Source: Wenzhouxiangellaceae bacterium (lineage in GTDB: Bacteria; Pseudomonadota; Gammaproteobacteria; Xanthomonadales; Wenzhouxiangellaceae). From it: 8,353 nt of DNA. Numbering within the stretch: the stretch's first letter is position 1; each line of letters opens with the position of its first letter. Location: NCBI GenBank assembly GCA_023258355.1, contig JALQZL010000047.1:1-8353 (forward strand), given 5' to 3'. Below, in pieces: positions 1 through 6,409 of this stretch. Below the pieces are notes generated by a model. That model saw nothing but the letters and a program-made list of their open reading frames with translations, was not told the origin of the DNA and did not search any database. The position numbers and the translations under genes are program-made.

Positions 1-1321
1 TGAAGCCCTAGACAAGTTAGAAGTGGATGTGAATCTCTTCCGTGTCGGCACGTATAAGTCTGCCATGGAGCCGTACATCTTGAATGGCCAATCAGAAGCA
101 GATCGCGAAGCCGCTTTGTATTACATGAATGATCTGTGGCAGCGCTATGTCCAGATGGTGGCTCAGAACAGAGGCATGACGCCTGAAGTCCTCGACGACA
201 TCATCATGAACTTGGGTGATTATGTTGATCAAGCTGACGGCAATATGGCACAGATGGCCCTAGAGCGCGGCTTGGTTGATCGGCTGATTAGTCGCCCTGA
301 GATGCGTGCAGAGATGGCCCAGATTGGTAAACCAGATGATGAGGACAGTTACCTCAACATCACTATGAACGCCTACCTTGATGAAATACAGAGCGATGAA
401 ACCGATCAAGGCAAAGTAGGCATTATTGTGGCTGAAGGCACCATTACCGAGGGCAATCAGCCCGCTGGCACCATCGGCTCTGAGTCGACCTCACGTTTGA
501 TCCGCCAAGCGGTCAATGATGATGAGATCAAAGCAGTGGTCCTTCGGGTCAACTCTGGTGGCGGCAGTGCGTTCGCATCAGAAGTGATTCGTCGCGAGCT
601 GATGGCTTTGAAAGATGCTGGAAAGCCCGTTATCGTCAGCATGAGTAACGTTGCAGCATCAGGTGGCTATTGGATTGCGATGGGTGCTGATGAAGTTTGG
701 GCTTATCCATCGACCATTACCGGCTCGATTGGGATCTTTGGCTTCTTCCCCACTTTCCAAAATACCTTTGCCAAGATTGGCGTCTACACGGATGGTGTGG
801 GCACCACCCCTTACGCTGGTGCCATTCGGCCAGACCGTGAAATGAGTGATGAAGTGGCTGGTCTCTTTCAAACCGTCATCGAATTCGGTTACAGCGAGTT
901 CCTTGGGTTGGTTTCAGAACACCGTGGGATGACCACTGAGGCAGTCGATGGTGTGGCCCAAGGCCGGGTTTGGAGTGGCCAACAGGCTCAGGAACGTGGG
1001 TTGGTTGATCAACTTGGCACGCTCAAACAGGCGGTGGCTTCTGCGGCCCGGCAGGCAGGACTCGGGGATGATTTTGCCGTCACCTACGTCGAGCCTGAGC
1101 TCAGCGAGTTTGAGAAGATTATTTCTCAGTTCTCTGTCAAAGCACTTCAGTGGGTTGGGTTTGATCAATTCACATTGGTCTCGCAGGCTCATCCGCTGTT
1201 GCAATTTATTCCAAGCACTTATCAGTGGCGCTTAATGAATGAATTGCAGCGCGTTGATCAAGCCACTGAAGCAGGACGCCGAGGTGTGATGGCGCACTGC
1301 CTGTGCGAAGTGCCGATGTAG
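1..1321 (+). CDS. sppA: Signal peptide peptidase SppA, protease IV (5'-truncated by window edge)
   Basis: Inner-membrane serine protease with a Ser/Lys dyad that degrades signal peptides left in the membrane after preprotein cleavage. The frame is open to the left edge (the codons before GTG 23 read EALDKLE), so GTG 23 is not the start and the N-terminal anchor plus roughly the first 190 residues are missing; 439 residues are visible. Seen: YKSA at 53-64, whose Lys codon 56-58 matches the family's catalytic lysine (Lys209 in E. coli), and a second-half block with NSGGGS and SNVAASGGYW, where Ser codon 659-661 is the expected nucleophile. Both dyad residues are therefore intact. The two halves of the fused protein each end in an ERGLVD motif (near 263-280 and 995-1012), as expected for the long, duplicated SppA of gammaproteobacteria. 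The estimated full length of about 630 residues is close to the E. coli protein (618). It ends in TAG, 10 bases before crcB. The promoter lies outside the window. Confidence 0.95.
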   Translation, partial: EALDKLEVDVNLFRVGTYKSAMEPYILNGQSEADREAALYYMNDLWQRYVQMVAQNRGMTPEVLDDIIMNLGDYVDQADGNMAQMALERGLVDRLISRPEMRAEMAQIGKPDDEDSYLNITMNAYLDEIQSDETDQGKVGIIVAEGTITEGNQPAGTIGSESTSRLIRQAVNDDEIKAVVLRVNSGGGSAFASEVIRRELMALKDAGKPVIVSMSNVAASGGYWIAMGADEVWAYPSTITGSIGIFGFFPTFQNTFAKIGVYTDGVGTTPYAGAIRPDREMSDEVAGLFQTVIEFGYSEFLGLVSEHRGMTTEAVDGVAQGRVWSGQQAQERGLVDQLGTLKQAVASAARQAGLGDDFAVTYVEPELSEFEKIISQFSVKALQWVGFDQFTLVSQAHPLLQFIPSTYQWRLMNELQRVDQATEAGRRGVMAHCLCEVPM

Positions 1322-1331
1322 GTACTTGGGT

Positions 1332-1706
1332 ATGATTCCACTCTGGATCATTGCGATCGGCGGCGCCTTAGGCGCCGTCGCTCGTTATATCACCGTGATG
1401 GGCGTCGATGCTTGGATGGGCCGCGATTTTCCGTATGCCACTTTGAGCGTGAATGTGTTGGGCTCTTTTTTGGCGGGCTTTTGCTTGATGATCCTTGACC
1501 ATCGTTGGTCAGTCGGCCCAGAGATCCGAGGATTTATCATGATTGGATTCTTAGGCGGCTTTACCACTTTCTCGGCTTTTTCATTGGACAATTTGAATCT
1601 GCTCTTAGATGGGCAGATGACCAAAGCGCTCATAAATGCCTTGGTCAGCGTGTCCGTCTGTTTGCTAGCAGCTTGGTTAGGTGTGGTGGCGGCTCGGGCG
1701 TTTTAA
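1332..1706 (+). CDS. crcB: Fluoride ion channel CrcB/Fluc
   Basis: Small inner-membrane channel that exports fluoride as a dual-topology dimer, protecting cytoplasmic enzymes. From ATG 1332 it has 124 residues, normal for the family, with four hydrophobic segments. Visible family residues are Arg18 in GALGAVARY, Asn41 in SVNVLGSFLAG, and GGFTTFSAFS, where Phe80 and Phe83 are the phenylalanine-box positions that line the fluoride path; the same block holds residues of the central sodium site. A TTG at 1326 is in frame and would add two residues, but ATG 1332 is preferred: it gives the usual MIPLW-type beginning, and TAGGT (1319-1323), overlapping the sppA stop, lies 8 bases upstream as a modest ribosome-binding site. 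Translation is probably coupled to sppA. No fluoride riboswitch can be placed upstream because that DNA is sppA coding sequence. A strong hairpin lies near the 5' end of the gene (1358-1380). Confidence 0.95.
   Translation: MIPLWIIAIGGALGAVARYITVMGVDAWMGRDFPYATLSVNVLGSFLAGFCLMILDHRWSVGPEIRGFIMIGFLGGFTTFSAFSLDNLNLLLDGQMTKALINALVSVSVCLLAAWLGVVAARAF
1358..1380 (+). repeat. Strong inverted repeat near the crcB start
   Basis: CGGCGGCGCC (1358-1367) and GGCGCCGTCG (1371-1380) are separated by TTA. In RNA this gives a ten-pair stem, nine of them Watson-Crick and one G-U, with a three-base loop. It starts 26 bases after the crcB ATG and encodes GGALGAV, so Gly/Ala codon choice may explain it without any function. 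It could slow initiation or elongation on the crcB message; that is inference. Confidence 0.6.
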
Positions 1707-1720
1707 CCGCCCAAGACATT

Positions 1721-2278
1721 TCATCCATCTGTATCAGGTGGGCTTGAGTCTCTCAGCTCAGGTGGCAGATCGGCCTGTTCCATGAGTCCACGCATTTGCG
1801 CCAAGGCCTCTAAATTTGGAATTTCCCGTTCTAAGACACGCAGGCGCATTCTAAGGCTGGGTCCTTGTGTGATCAGGCTGCTGTCTTGTTCCCCCAGTGC
1901 CAGCATTTTTTCAATCGCTTCTTTTTCGTTGATTAACGCATAGAGATTGGCACCGAGCTGGTGGTTTCTGATGTAAGCAGGGGCATCACAAATCATAAGC
2001 TGAGCCTCGCCTTGCATGGCCCGAGCAAAGGCATTGCTTGGGTCGCATAACACTGTTTGCTCGGCAAGCCATGCCTCACGATAAGCCGCTTCACACTGCT
2101 GATCAAAGGCAGTGCTACCAAAGTCTTGAGGCAGGTCATTGACCGCCTGGGCTTGGCCAGCTTTTGAGGCAGGTTCGCAGTCCACCGTATCCGAGCAAGC
2201 AGACAGTGTCATCAGGCCAATCAGTGCGATGGCAAAGAGAAACAGTTGACGGATGAGACAATGGGATGGGTTAGGCAT
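1721..2278 (-). CDS. Putative lipoprotein, DUF2799-like
   Basis: Predicted 185-residue lipoprotein of unknown function. The N-terminus has a basic n-region ending in Arg10, a hydrophobic core (LFLFAIALIGLMTL) and the lipobox LSAC with lipidation Cys28. Residue 29 is Ser, not Asp, so sorting to the outer membrane is plausible. The mature part has four more cysteines (34, 62, 78, 97). The stretch from about 60 to 120 shows the pattern I associate with DUF2799: a Tyr-x3-Trp, then LCDPSNAF, a Gly, a second Cys about 19 residues on, and a later Q-x-G-x3-Y. After it comes a helical tail with heptad-like leucines (about 140-170) and a Pro/Asp-rich end. The family call is from memory of its consensus and is moderate. 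The start ATG 2276-2278 is supported by AAAGGAA at 2288-2294, 9 bases upstream. The gene is divergent from the AGCS symporter and ends 14 bases from the convergent crcB. Confidence 0.8.
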   Translation of the reverse strand: MPNPSHCLIRQLFLFAIALIGLMTLSACSDTVDCEPASKAGQAQAVNDLPQDFGSTAFDQQCEAAYREAWLAEQTVLCDPSNAFARAMQGEAQLMICDAPAYIRNHQLGANLYALINEKEAIEKMLALGEQDSSLITQGPSLRMRLRVLEREIPNLEALAQMRGLMEQADLPPELRDSSPPDTDG

Positions 2279-2440
2279 CAGCTTGACTTCCTTTCTAGTT
2301 CATTACGCAACAAAGCCATGATATCTGGTGTTCATCATGCGTTGCAGGTTGAACGGGTTACACTATTCATGAGTGGCCGGCGCCTTTGCTCTGTGAGTGA
2401 TGACAAGTGGCCTGGCTTAATGAAGATTAAGGAGCGTCTC
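2279..2440. promoter_or_regulatory. Divergent control region, lipoprotein / AGCS symporter
   Basis: These 162 non-coding bases hold the 5' ends of two divergent genes, so both promoters should lie here. For the lipoprotein (minus strand) the best -10 is TATCAT, complement of 2318-2323, five of six to consensus; a weak CTGCAA lies 18 bases upstream as a -35. This predicts a leader of about 33 bases. For the symporter (plus) TACACT at 2359-2364 is a possible -10 without a good -35. CATGAT (2317-2322) and ATCATG (2334-2339) form a six-base dyad with half-site centres 17 bases apart, overlapping the minus-strand -10, so it could be an operator. All calls are by eye. Confidence 0.35.
2429..2434 (+). 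promoter_or_regulatory. Ribosome binding site of the AGCS symporter
   Basis: AAGGAG six bases before ATG 2441 is a near-perfect Shine-Dalgarno sequence. It decides the start: the same frame is open back to 2246, but those earlier starts would overlap the lipoprotein gene and add a non-family N-terminus. Confidence 0.85.
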
Positions 2441-3853
2441 ATGCTTGCAGCAGTGACTGATTTTTTGTGGTCTTACATTCTGATTAGCGTCTTGATTGTC
2501 ATGGGTCTGATCATGACCATACGCTCACGATTTGTTCAGATTCGATACTTCGGTGACATGTTTCAAGTGCTTGGCCAAGCCTTTAAACATCAGGCTGGAC
2601 ATGTGTCCTCTTTCCAAGCGCTCACGTTAAGTGTGGCAGGACGCGTGGGGGCGGGCAATATTGCTGGCGTGGCTGTGGCCATCACCTTAGGTGGCCCTGG
2701 CGCTGTCTTCTGGATGTGGATGGTCGGTTTGATTGGTATGGCCACCAGTTTCTTTGAGTGTTCATTGGCCCAAGCCTACAAGACAAGAGACCATGTCACA
2801 GGGACTTTCAGGGGAGGGCCGATGTATTACATTGAGCGGGGACTGGGTAGCCGGGGATTGGCCATGGCCTTTACCTTGCTCCTGTTGGTGACCTTTGGAC
2901 TGGCGTTTGTTGCGCTTCAGTCTTTCACTGCCTCAGCGTCATTGGAGGAGGCTTTTGGCATCCCGACAGCAGCCACAGGGATTGTGATGGCCTTGGTGGT
3001 GGGGTTTGCTATTTTCGGCGGTGTACAACGAATCTCTCGGGTTACGGAAATCATTGTGCCGATCATGGCGATTCTTTATATCGGTGTCACGGTTGTTGTG
3101 GTGGGGATGAACATCGGCCAAGTACCCAGCGTGCTTTTGCTGATTGTGAAAAGTGCTTTCGGCCTGGAGCCAGCCTTGGGCGGGGGTATTGGTGCGGCCA
3201 TTATGATGGGGGTTCGTCGGGGTCTATTTTCCAATGAGGCAGGCCTTGGCAGTGCGCCCAATGTGGCCTCGGTGGCTTTTGTCCCTCATCCAGTGAACCA
3301 AGGCATTGTTCAAAGCTTCAGTGTGTTTATTGATACGGCCATCATTTGTACCGCGACCGCTTTGTTGATCTTGCTGGCGGGGGTGCACATTGGGGTAGAG
3401 GGCGGTGACGGGGTCGTATTGACCCAGCTTGCTTTGGCCTCTTTTATTGGCCCATGGGGTGAGCAGTTTGTTTCTGTTGTCTTGGTGTTATTTGCTTTTA
3501 GCTCAATCTTGTATAACTTTTATTTGGGTGAAAATGCCAGTTACTGGATCAACCCAAAAGATCGGGTGGTATTTTTTAGCTTTCGGGTGCTGATGCTGGT
3601 GCTTATTTTGTGGGGATCAGTTCAAGATCTCACCACCATTTTCAGTTTCGCTGATCTAACCATGGCCTTACTTGCCATCGTCAACCTGGCGGCATTGGCG
3701 GTGATGCTGAAAGTGTGCTTTCGGATTATGGAGGACTACGAACAGCAATTGAGGCTTGGCAAGACACCGGTGTTTGATGCCAGTGCCTTTTCTGATCTCA
3801 AGTTGGATGTTCAAGCGTGGTCTGATGCAAAAGACAGTGTGGTTAAGCGATAG
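2441..3853 (+). CDS. Sodium:alanine/glycine symporter, AGCS family
   Basis: Inner-membrane secondary transporter that takes up small neutral amino acids (alanine, glycine) with sodium. The 470 residues from ATG 2441 fit the family, as does the beginning (hydrophobic helix 1, then TIRSRFVQIRYFGDM at 26-40). Seen in order: the family signature GRVGAGNIAGVA (67-78) and GGPGAVFWMW (84-93); FRGGPMYYIERG (123-134), the loop motif; about ten hydrophobic segments in all; and GLFSNEAGLGSAPN (261-274), the conserved substrate/sodium-site stretch. The last 40 residues or so are hydrophilic and probably cytoplasmic. E. coli YaaJ and Bacillus AlsT are relatives; I give no symbol because substrate preference cannot be read here. 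It is monocistronic: a divergent lipoprotein lies upstream and mnmG converges two bases downstream. Expression should come from 2279-2440. Confidence 0.93.
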   Translation: MLAAVTDFLWSYILISVLIVMGLIMTIRSRFVQIRYFGDMFQVLGQAFKHQAGHVSSFQALTLSVAGRVGAGNIAGVAVAITLGGPGAVFWMWMVGLIGMATSFFECSLAQAYKTRDHVTGTFRGGPMYYIERGLGSRGLAMAFTLLLLVTFGLAFVALQSFTASASLEEAFGIPTAATGIVMALVVGFAIFGGVQRISRVTEIIVPIMAILYIGVTVVVVGMNIGQVPSVLLLIVKSAFGLEPALGGGIGAAIMMGVRRGLFSNEAGLGSAPNVASVAFVPHPVNQGIVQSFSVFIDTAIICTATALLILLAGVHIGVEGGDGVVLTQLALASFIGPWGEQFVSVVLVLFAFSSILYNFYLGENASYWINPKDRVVFFSFRVLMLVLILWGSVQDLTTIFSFADLTMALLAIVNLAALAVMLKVCFRIMEDYEQQLRLGKTPVFDASAFSDLKLDVQAWSDAKDSVVKR

Positions 3854-3882
3854 CCTTAAGCGGCGTCGCGGTGGCGCTTAAG
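3843..3882. repeat. Inverted repeat at the convergent agcS-type/mnmG junction
   Basis: CTTAAGCG (3855-3862) and CGCTTAAG (3875-3882) are a perfect eight-base inverted repeat around a 12-base loop. A further direct copy of TTAAGCG lies at 3843-3849, inside the last codons of the symporter. The structure covers both stop codons (TAG 3851-3853 and, on the minus strand, TAA 3856-3858). It may act as a shared bidirectional terminator, but no T-run follows it in either direction, so it is not a classical intrinsic terminator. Confidence 0.45.
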
Positions 3883-5736
3883 ATAGACCAATAATTGTGA
3901 GATGGCCGCTGGTGTCATGCCAGGGATGCGACTGGCTTGATCAATCGATTGTGGTCGGACACGTTCGAGTTTCTCAAGAAGCTCAGCCGACAAACTTTTA
4001 ACCCCTTGGTAATCAAAAGTCTCAGGAATGGTTTGTTCAGAGGCTTGGCGTTGCCGCTCAATATCGTCAAGCTGTCGGTCGAGATAGCCTGCATACCGAA
4101 TTTGAATGGCCACTTGCTCTGCCACATCCAATCGCTCGGCACCTGGGCCCATCTCAGGGGCTGCCATCAGGGCTGAGTAGCTGACTTCGGGGCGCCGAAG
4201 TAGCGCTTCTGCGGTGGTGTCTTTTTTGATGGTCACACCCAAGGCGTCGCCCACTGCCTCAGTAAGCGTTTGGCCGACAGAGAGCCTGATGCTTTTGAGG
4301 CGGGTCAACTCATCATCGATCAACTGTCGTTTCTCAGAAAAGGCGGCCCAATGATCATCATCCACCAAGCCCAAGTCACGACCGATCTGTGTCAAGCGAA
4401 GGTCTGCATTATCCTCTCGTAGATGCAAACGAAACTCGGCTCGGCTGGTGAACATTCGATAAGGCTCGGCGGTGCCTTGTGTGGTCAAGTCATCAATCAA
4501 GACACCGATGTAGGCCTGATCACGCCGTGGGTGCCACTCGGGAAGGGCCTGTGCTTGTCTTGCGGCATTTAAGCCTGCCAGCAGTCCTTGCGCTGCTGCC
4601 TCCTCATAGCCGGTTGTGCCGTTGATCTGACCGGCAAAGAACAAGCCACCAATGTGTTTGGTCTCAAGGCTTGGCTTGAGGTCTCTGGGATCAAAAAAAT
4701 CATACTCAATTGCGTAGCCTGGGCGAGTGATGTGGGCATTTTCCAAACCTGGAATGGTCTGGACCAGCGCCACTTGCGCATCAAATGGGAGACTGGTTGA
4801 AATGCCATTGGGATACCATTCATTGACCCCTAAGCCCTCAGGCTCTAGAAAAATTTGATGTGAGTCACGATCGGCGAACCGGACCACCTTGTCTTCAATG
4901 GATGGGCAGTACCGAGGCCCTTGGCCTTCGATGGCCCCCGAGAACATCGGTGAGCGATCAAGATTGTTTCTGATGACCTCGTGGGTCAGCTCATTGGTTC
5001 GTGTGATAAAGCAGGCGCGCTGTTCTGGGTGATCTGTGCGATCTCCCAAAAAAGAAAACACTGGTCTTGGCTCATCCCCGGGTTGCTCTAGCAACGGGCC
5101 AAAATCAATACTTCGACCATCGATTCTTGGCGGTGTGCCTGTTTTGAGGCGCCCAACAGTGAAGGGCAACTCTCTGAGCCTCCTGGCCAGGGCATTCGAT
5201 GGGGCATCACCCGCTCGGCCACCCGCCAACTGAGTTTCGCCCATATGGATTCGGCCACCGAGGAAGGTGCCCGTGGTCAGTACCACGGCTTTGGCGTGAA
5301 ACGACAACCCCATGGCGGTTTGGATGCCAATCACTTGGTCGTTTTCAACCAATAGATCGTCGACGGCTTGTTGGAAAAGCGTCAGTCCTGTTTGTGCCTC
5401 AACAGCTTCTCGGATGGCCTGACGGTACAAGGCGCGATCGCATTGTGCTCGCGTCGCACGGACAGCAGGGCCTTTCGACGCATTGAGCGTTCGCCATTGA
5501 ATGCCCGCCTGATCGGCGGCTTTGGCCATGATGCCCCCGAGCGCATCGATCTCCTTGACCAAGTGGCCTTTACCAATTCCACCAATGGCGGGGTTACAAC
5601 TCATTTGGCCAATGGTTTCGATGCTGTGAGTGACAAGCAAGGTCTCAGCACCTGCTCTGGCGGCTGCCAAAGCGGCCTCCGTGCCGGCATGGCCGCCACC
5701 AATCACAATCACATCAAAGGCTTTTGGATATCTCAT
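3856..5736 (-). CDS. mnmG: tRNA uridine 5-carboxymethylaminomethyl modification enzyme MnmG (GidA)
   Basis: FAD enzyme that, with the GTPase MnmE, puts the (carboxymethyl)aminomethyl group on C5 of the wobble uridine of certain tRNAs, using methylene-tetrahydrofolate and NADH. Numbering from ATG 5734-5736 (626 residues): FAD-binding GGGHAG at 13-18; GQMSCNPAIGGIGKGH with Cys47; GGRAGDAPS; GRLKTGTPPR (195-204, first GidA signature); RYCPSIEDKV with Cys277; AGQINGTTGYEEAAAQG (368-384, second signature); and a helical C-terminal domain for the MnmE partner ending SRIPGMTPAAISQLL. Cys47 and Cys277 have the E. coli numbers, and MRYPKAFDV lines up with the E. coli beginning, so I prefer this start. 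ATG 5743-5745 would add three residues (629); neither has a clear Shine-Dalgarno sequence. The gene is complete. It lies just downstream of the unknown gene 5760-6407 and is probably co-transcribed with it. No rsmG follows it. Confidence 0.97.
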   Translation of the reverse strand: MRYPKAFDVIVIGGGHAGTEAALAAARAGAETLLVTHSIETIGQMSCNPAIGGIGKGHLVKEIDALGGIMAKAADQAGIQWRTLNASKGPAVRATRAQCDRALYRQAIREAVEAQTGLTLFQQAVDDLLVENDQVIGIQTAMGLSFHAKAVVLTTGTFLGGRIHMGETQLAGGRAGDAPSNALARRLRELPFTVGRLKTGTPPRIDGRSIDFGPLLEQPGDEPRPVFSFLGDRTDHPEQRACFITRTNELTHEVIRNNLDRSPMFSGAIEGQGPRYCPSIEDKVVRFADRDSHQIFLEPEGLGVNEWYPNGISTSLPFDAQVALVQTIPGLENAHITRPGYAIEYDFFDPRDLKPSLETKHIGGLFFAGQINGTTGYEEAAAQGLLAGLNAARQAQALPEWHPRRDQAYIGVLIDDLTTQGTAEPYRMFTSRAEFRLHLREDNADLRLTQIGRDLGLVDDDHWAAFSEKRQLIDDELTRLKSIRLSVGQTLTEAVGDALGVTIKKDTTAEALLRRPEVSYSALMAAPEMGPGAERLDVAEQVAIQIRYAGYLDRQLDDIERQRQASEQTIPETFDYQGVKSLSAELLEKLERVRPQSIDQASRIPGMTPAAISQLLVYLKRHRDAA

Positions 5737-5759
5737 CCCACGCATTTTACAGCAGAAAG

Positions 5760-6407
5760 TCAGTGATTAAAAAACTGAGCCACTCTGATCAAACTGGCCA
5801 CATCCTCAGCTGAAGCTCTGGCCATGGCTTGGCCATCGATTGGACAGGGGGGCGGTTGTTTGGCATCGGCCCCCACCATGATGCTCGCCTCAATAGACTC
5901 ACCCGCTTCCTCAATTACAACGATGTCGATGTCTTTGTACGTCTCTTTATGCCAGCGAATGCGTCTTCTCTCTTGGTAAAACGGCACATCATTGGCCATA
6001 AGATGATGAATGGGCGCATCCACATCGTCACTGAAAAGATGAAGACAGATTCTTGAGAATTGGTCAGCAGTGCCGTCCAGTACGGGGCCAACCAGCTTGG
6101 GCTGGAAGGGCTTAAAAAATGCCATGGCTTCCAGTGCCAGTGATCTTAGATGCAACAGATGGTCTTCGTGGGCCTGGCCGCCATAGAGGCGCTGATACTC
6201 TTGAAGCGCTTCATGTACCTCGACATTGGACGGCAAGGCATTGCGGTTGGTTACCCCCAAACGTTGGGCGGCTTTTTGTTTTGCTGTGGCAAAGTTTTTC
6301 TGGCCTTCTGTTGCGATGATACGCGCAGCCTCAAAGGCAACCTCTTGACGGTTGCGCTCTTTGTTCTTTGCTTGACTGGGCGGACGCTTCTTCCCCATCG
6401 CTTTCAT
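5760..6407 (-). CDS. Conserved hypothetical protein with degenerate nucleotidyltransferase-like motif
   Basis: 215 residues, soluble, no signal peptide or membrane segment; function unknown. Residues 1-20 are very basic (GKKRPPSQAKNKER). Residues 21-51 (AARIIATEG...KQKAAQRLGV) look like the first helices of a TetR-type helix-turn-helix, but the typical recognition helix does not follow. Residues 85-103 form a helix leading into LVGPVLDGTADQFSRICL (105-122). This resembles the nucleotidyltransferase G-S-x-x-x-G-x-A-x-x-x-S-D-I-D-L motif, but the two metal-binding acidic positions are Arg119 and Cys121. Strand-like segments follow (DIDIVVIEE, 159-167; SIEASIMVG, 171-179), then a conserved-looking PPPCPIDGQAMARAS. 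From memory, similar proteins occur in other proteobacteria as hypotheticals. The start ATG shares one base with the mrcA stop (TAATG), implying coupled translation; a second ATG at 6396-6398 would remove three residues. mnmG follows. The coding assignment is firm, the fold is inference. Confidence 0.85.
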   Translation of the reverse strand: MKAMGKKRPPSQAKNKERNRQEVAFEAARIIATEGQKNFATAKQKAAQRLGVTNRNALPSNVEVHEALQEYQRLYGGQAHEDHLLHLRSLALEAMAFFKPFQPKLVGPVLDGTADQFSRICLHLFSDDVDAPIHHLMANDVPFYQERRRIRWHKETYKDIDIVVIEEAGESIEASIMVGADAKQPPPCPIDGQAMARASAEDVASLIRVAQFFNH

Positions 6408-6409
6408 TA
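6405..6409 (-). promoter_or_regulatory. TAATG stop-start overlap, mrcA to hypothetical gene
   Basis: On the minus strand the mrcA stop TAA (6409-6407) shares its last A with the ATG (6407-6405) of the next gene. No good Shine-Dalgarno sequence lies before this ATG, so the hypothetical protein is probably translated by ribosomes that terminate on mrcA. This ties the two genes to one transcript. Confidence 0.7.

Noticed and set aside
23..25. GTG 23 as the start of sppA
   Set aside because: The frame stays open to the window edge with family-like residues, and a start here would leave the protein without its membrane anchor and first domain.
1688..1712. GGGCG/CGCCC hairpin at the crcB stop as a terminator
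   Set aside because: Only five base pairs, competing with an alternative GGCGG/CCGCC pairing, and no T-run follows in either direction.
2283..2311. TTGACT at 2283-2288 as a plus-strand -35 box
   Set aside because: The hexamer is good, but nothing resembling a -10 lies at 16-18 bases spacing; TACGCA at 15 bases is poor. It also overlaps the minus-strand ribosome-binding area.
2246..2440. A 65-residue N-terminal extension of the AGCS symporter
   Set aside because: The frame is open, but it overlaps the lipoprotein gene start, does not resemble the family N-terminus, and AAGGAG lies six bases before ATG 2441.
5199..5766. Plus-strand open frames (5199-5486, 5368-5766) opposite mnmG
   Set aside because: They lie antisense to highly conserved MnmG coding sequence and their translations show no family features.
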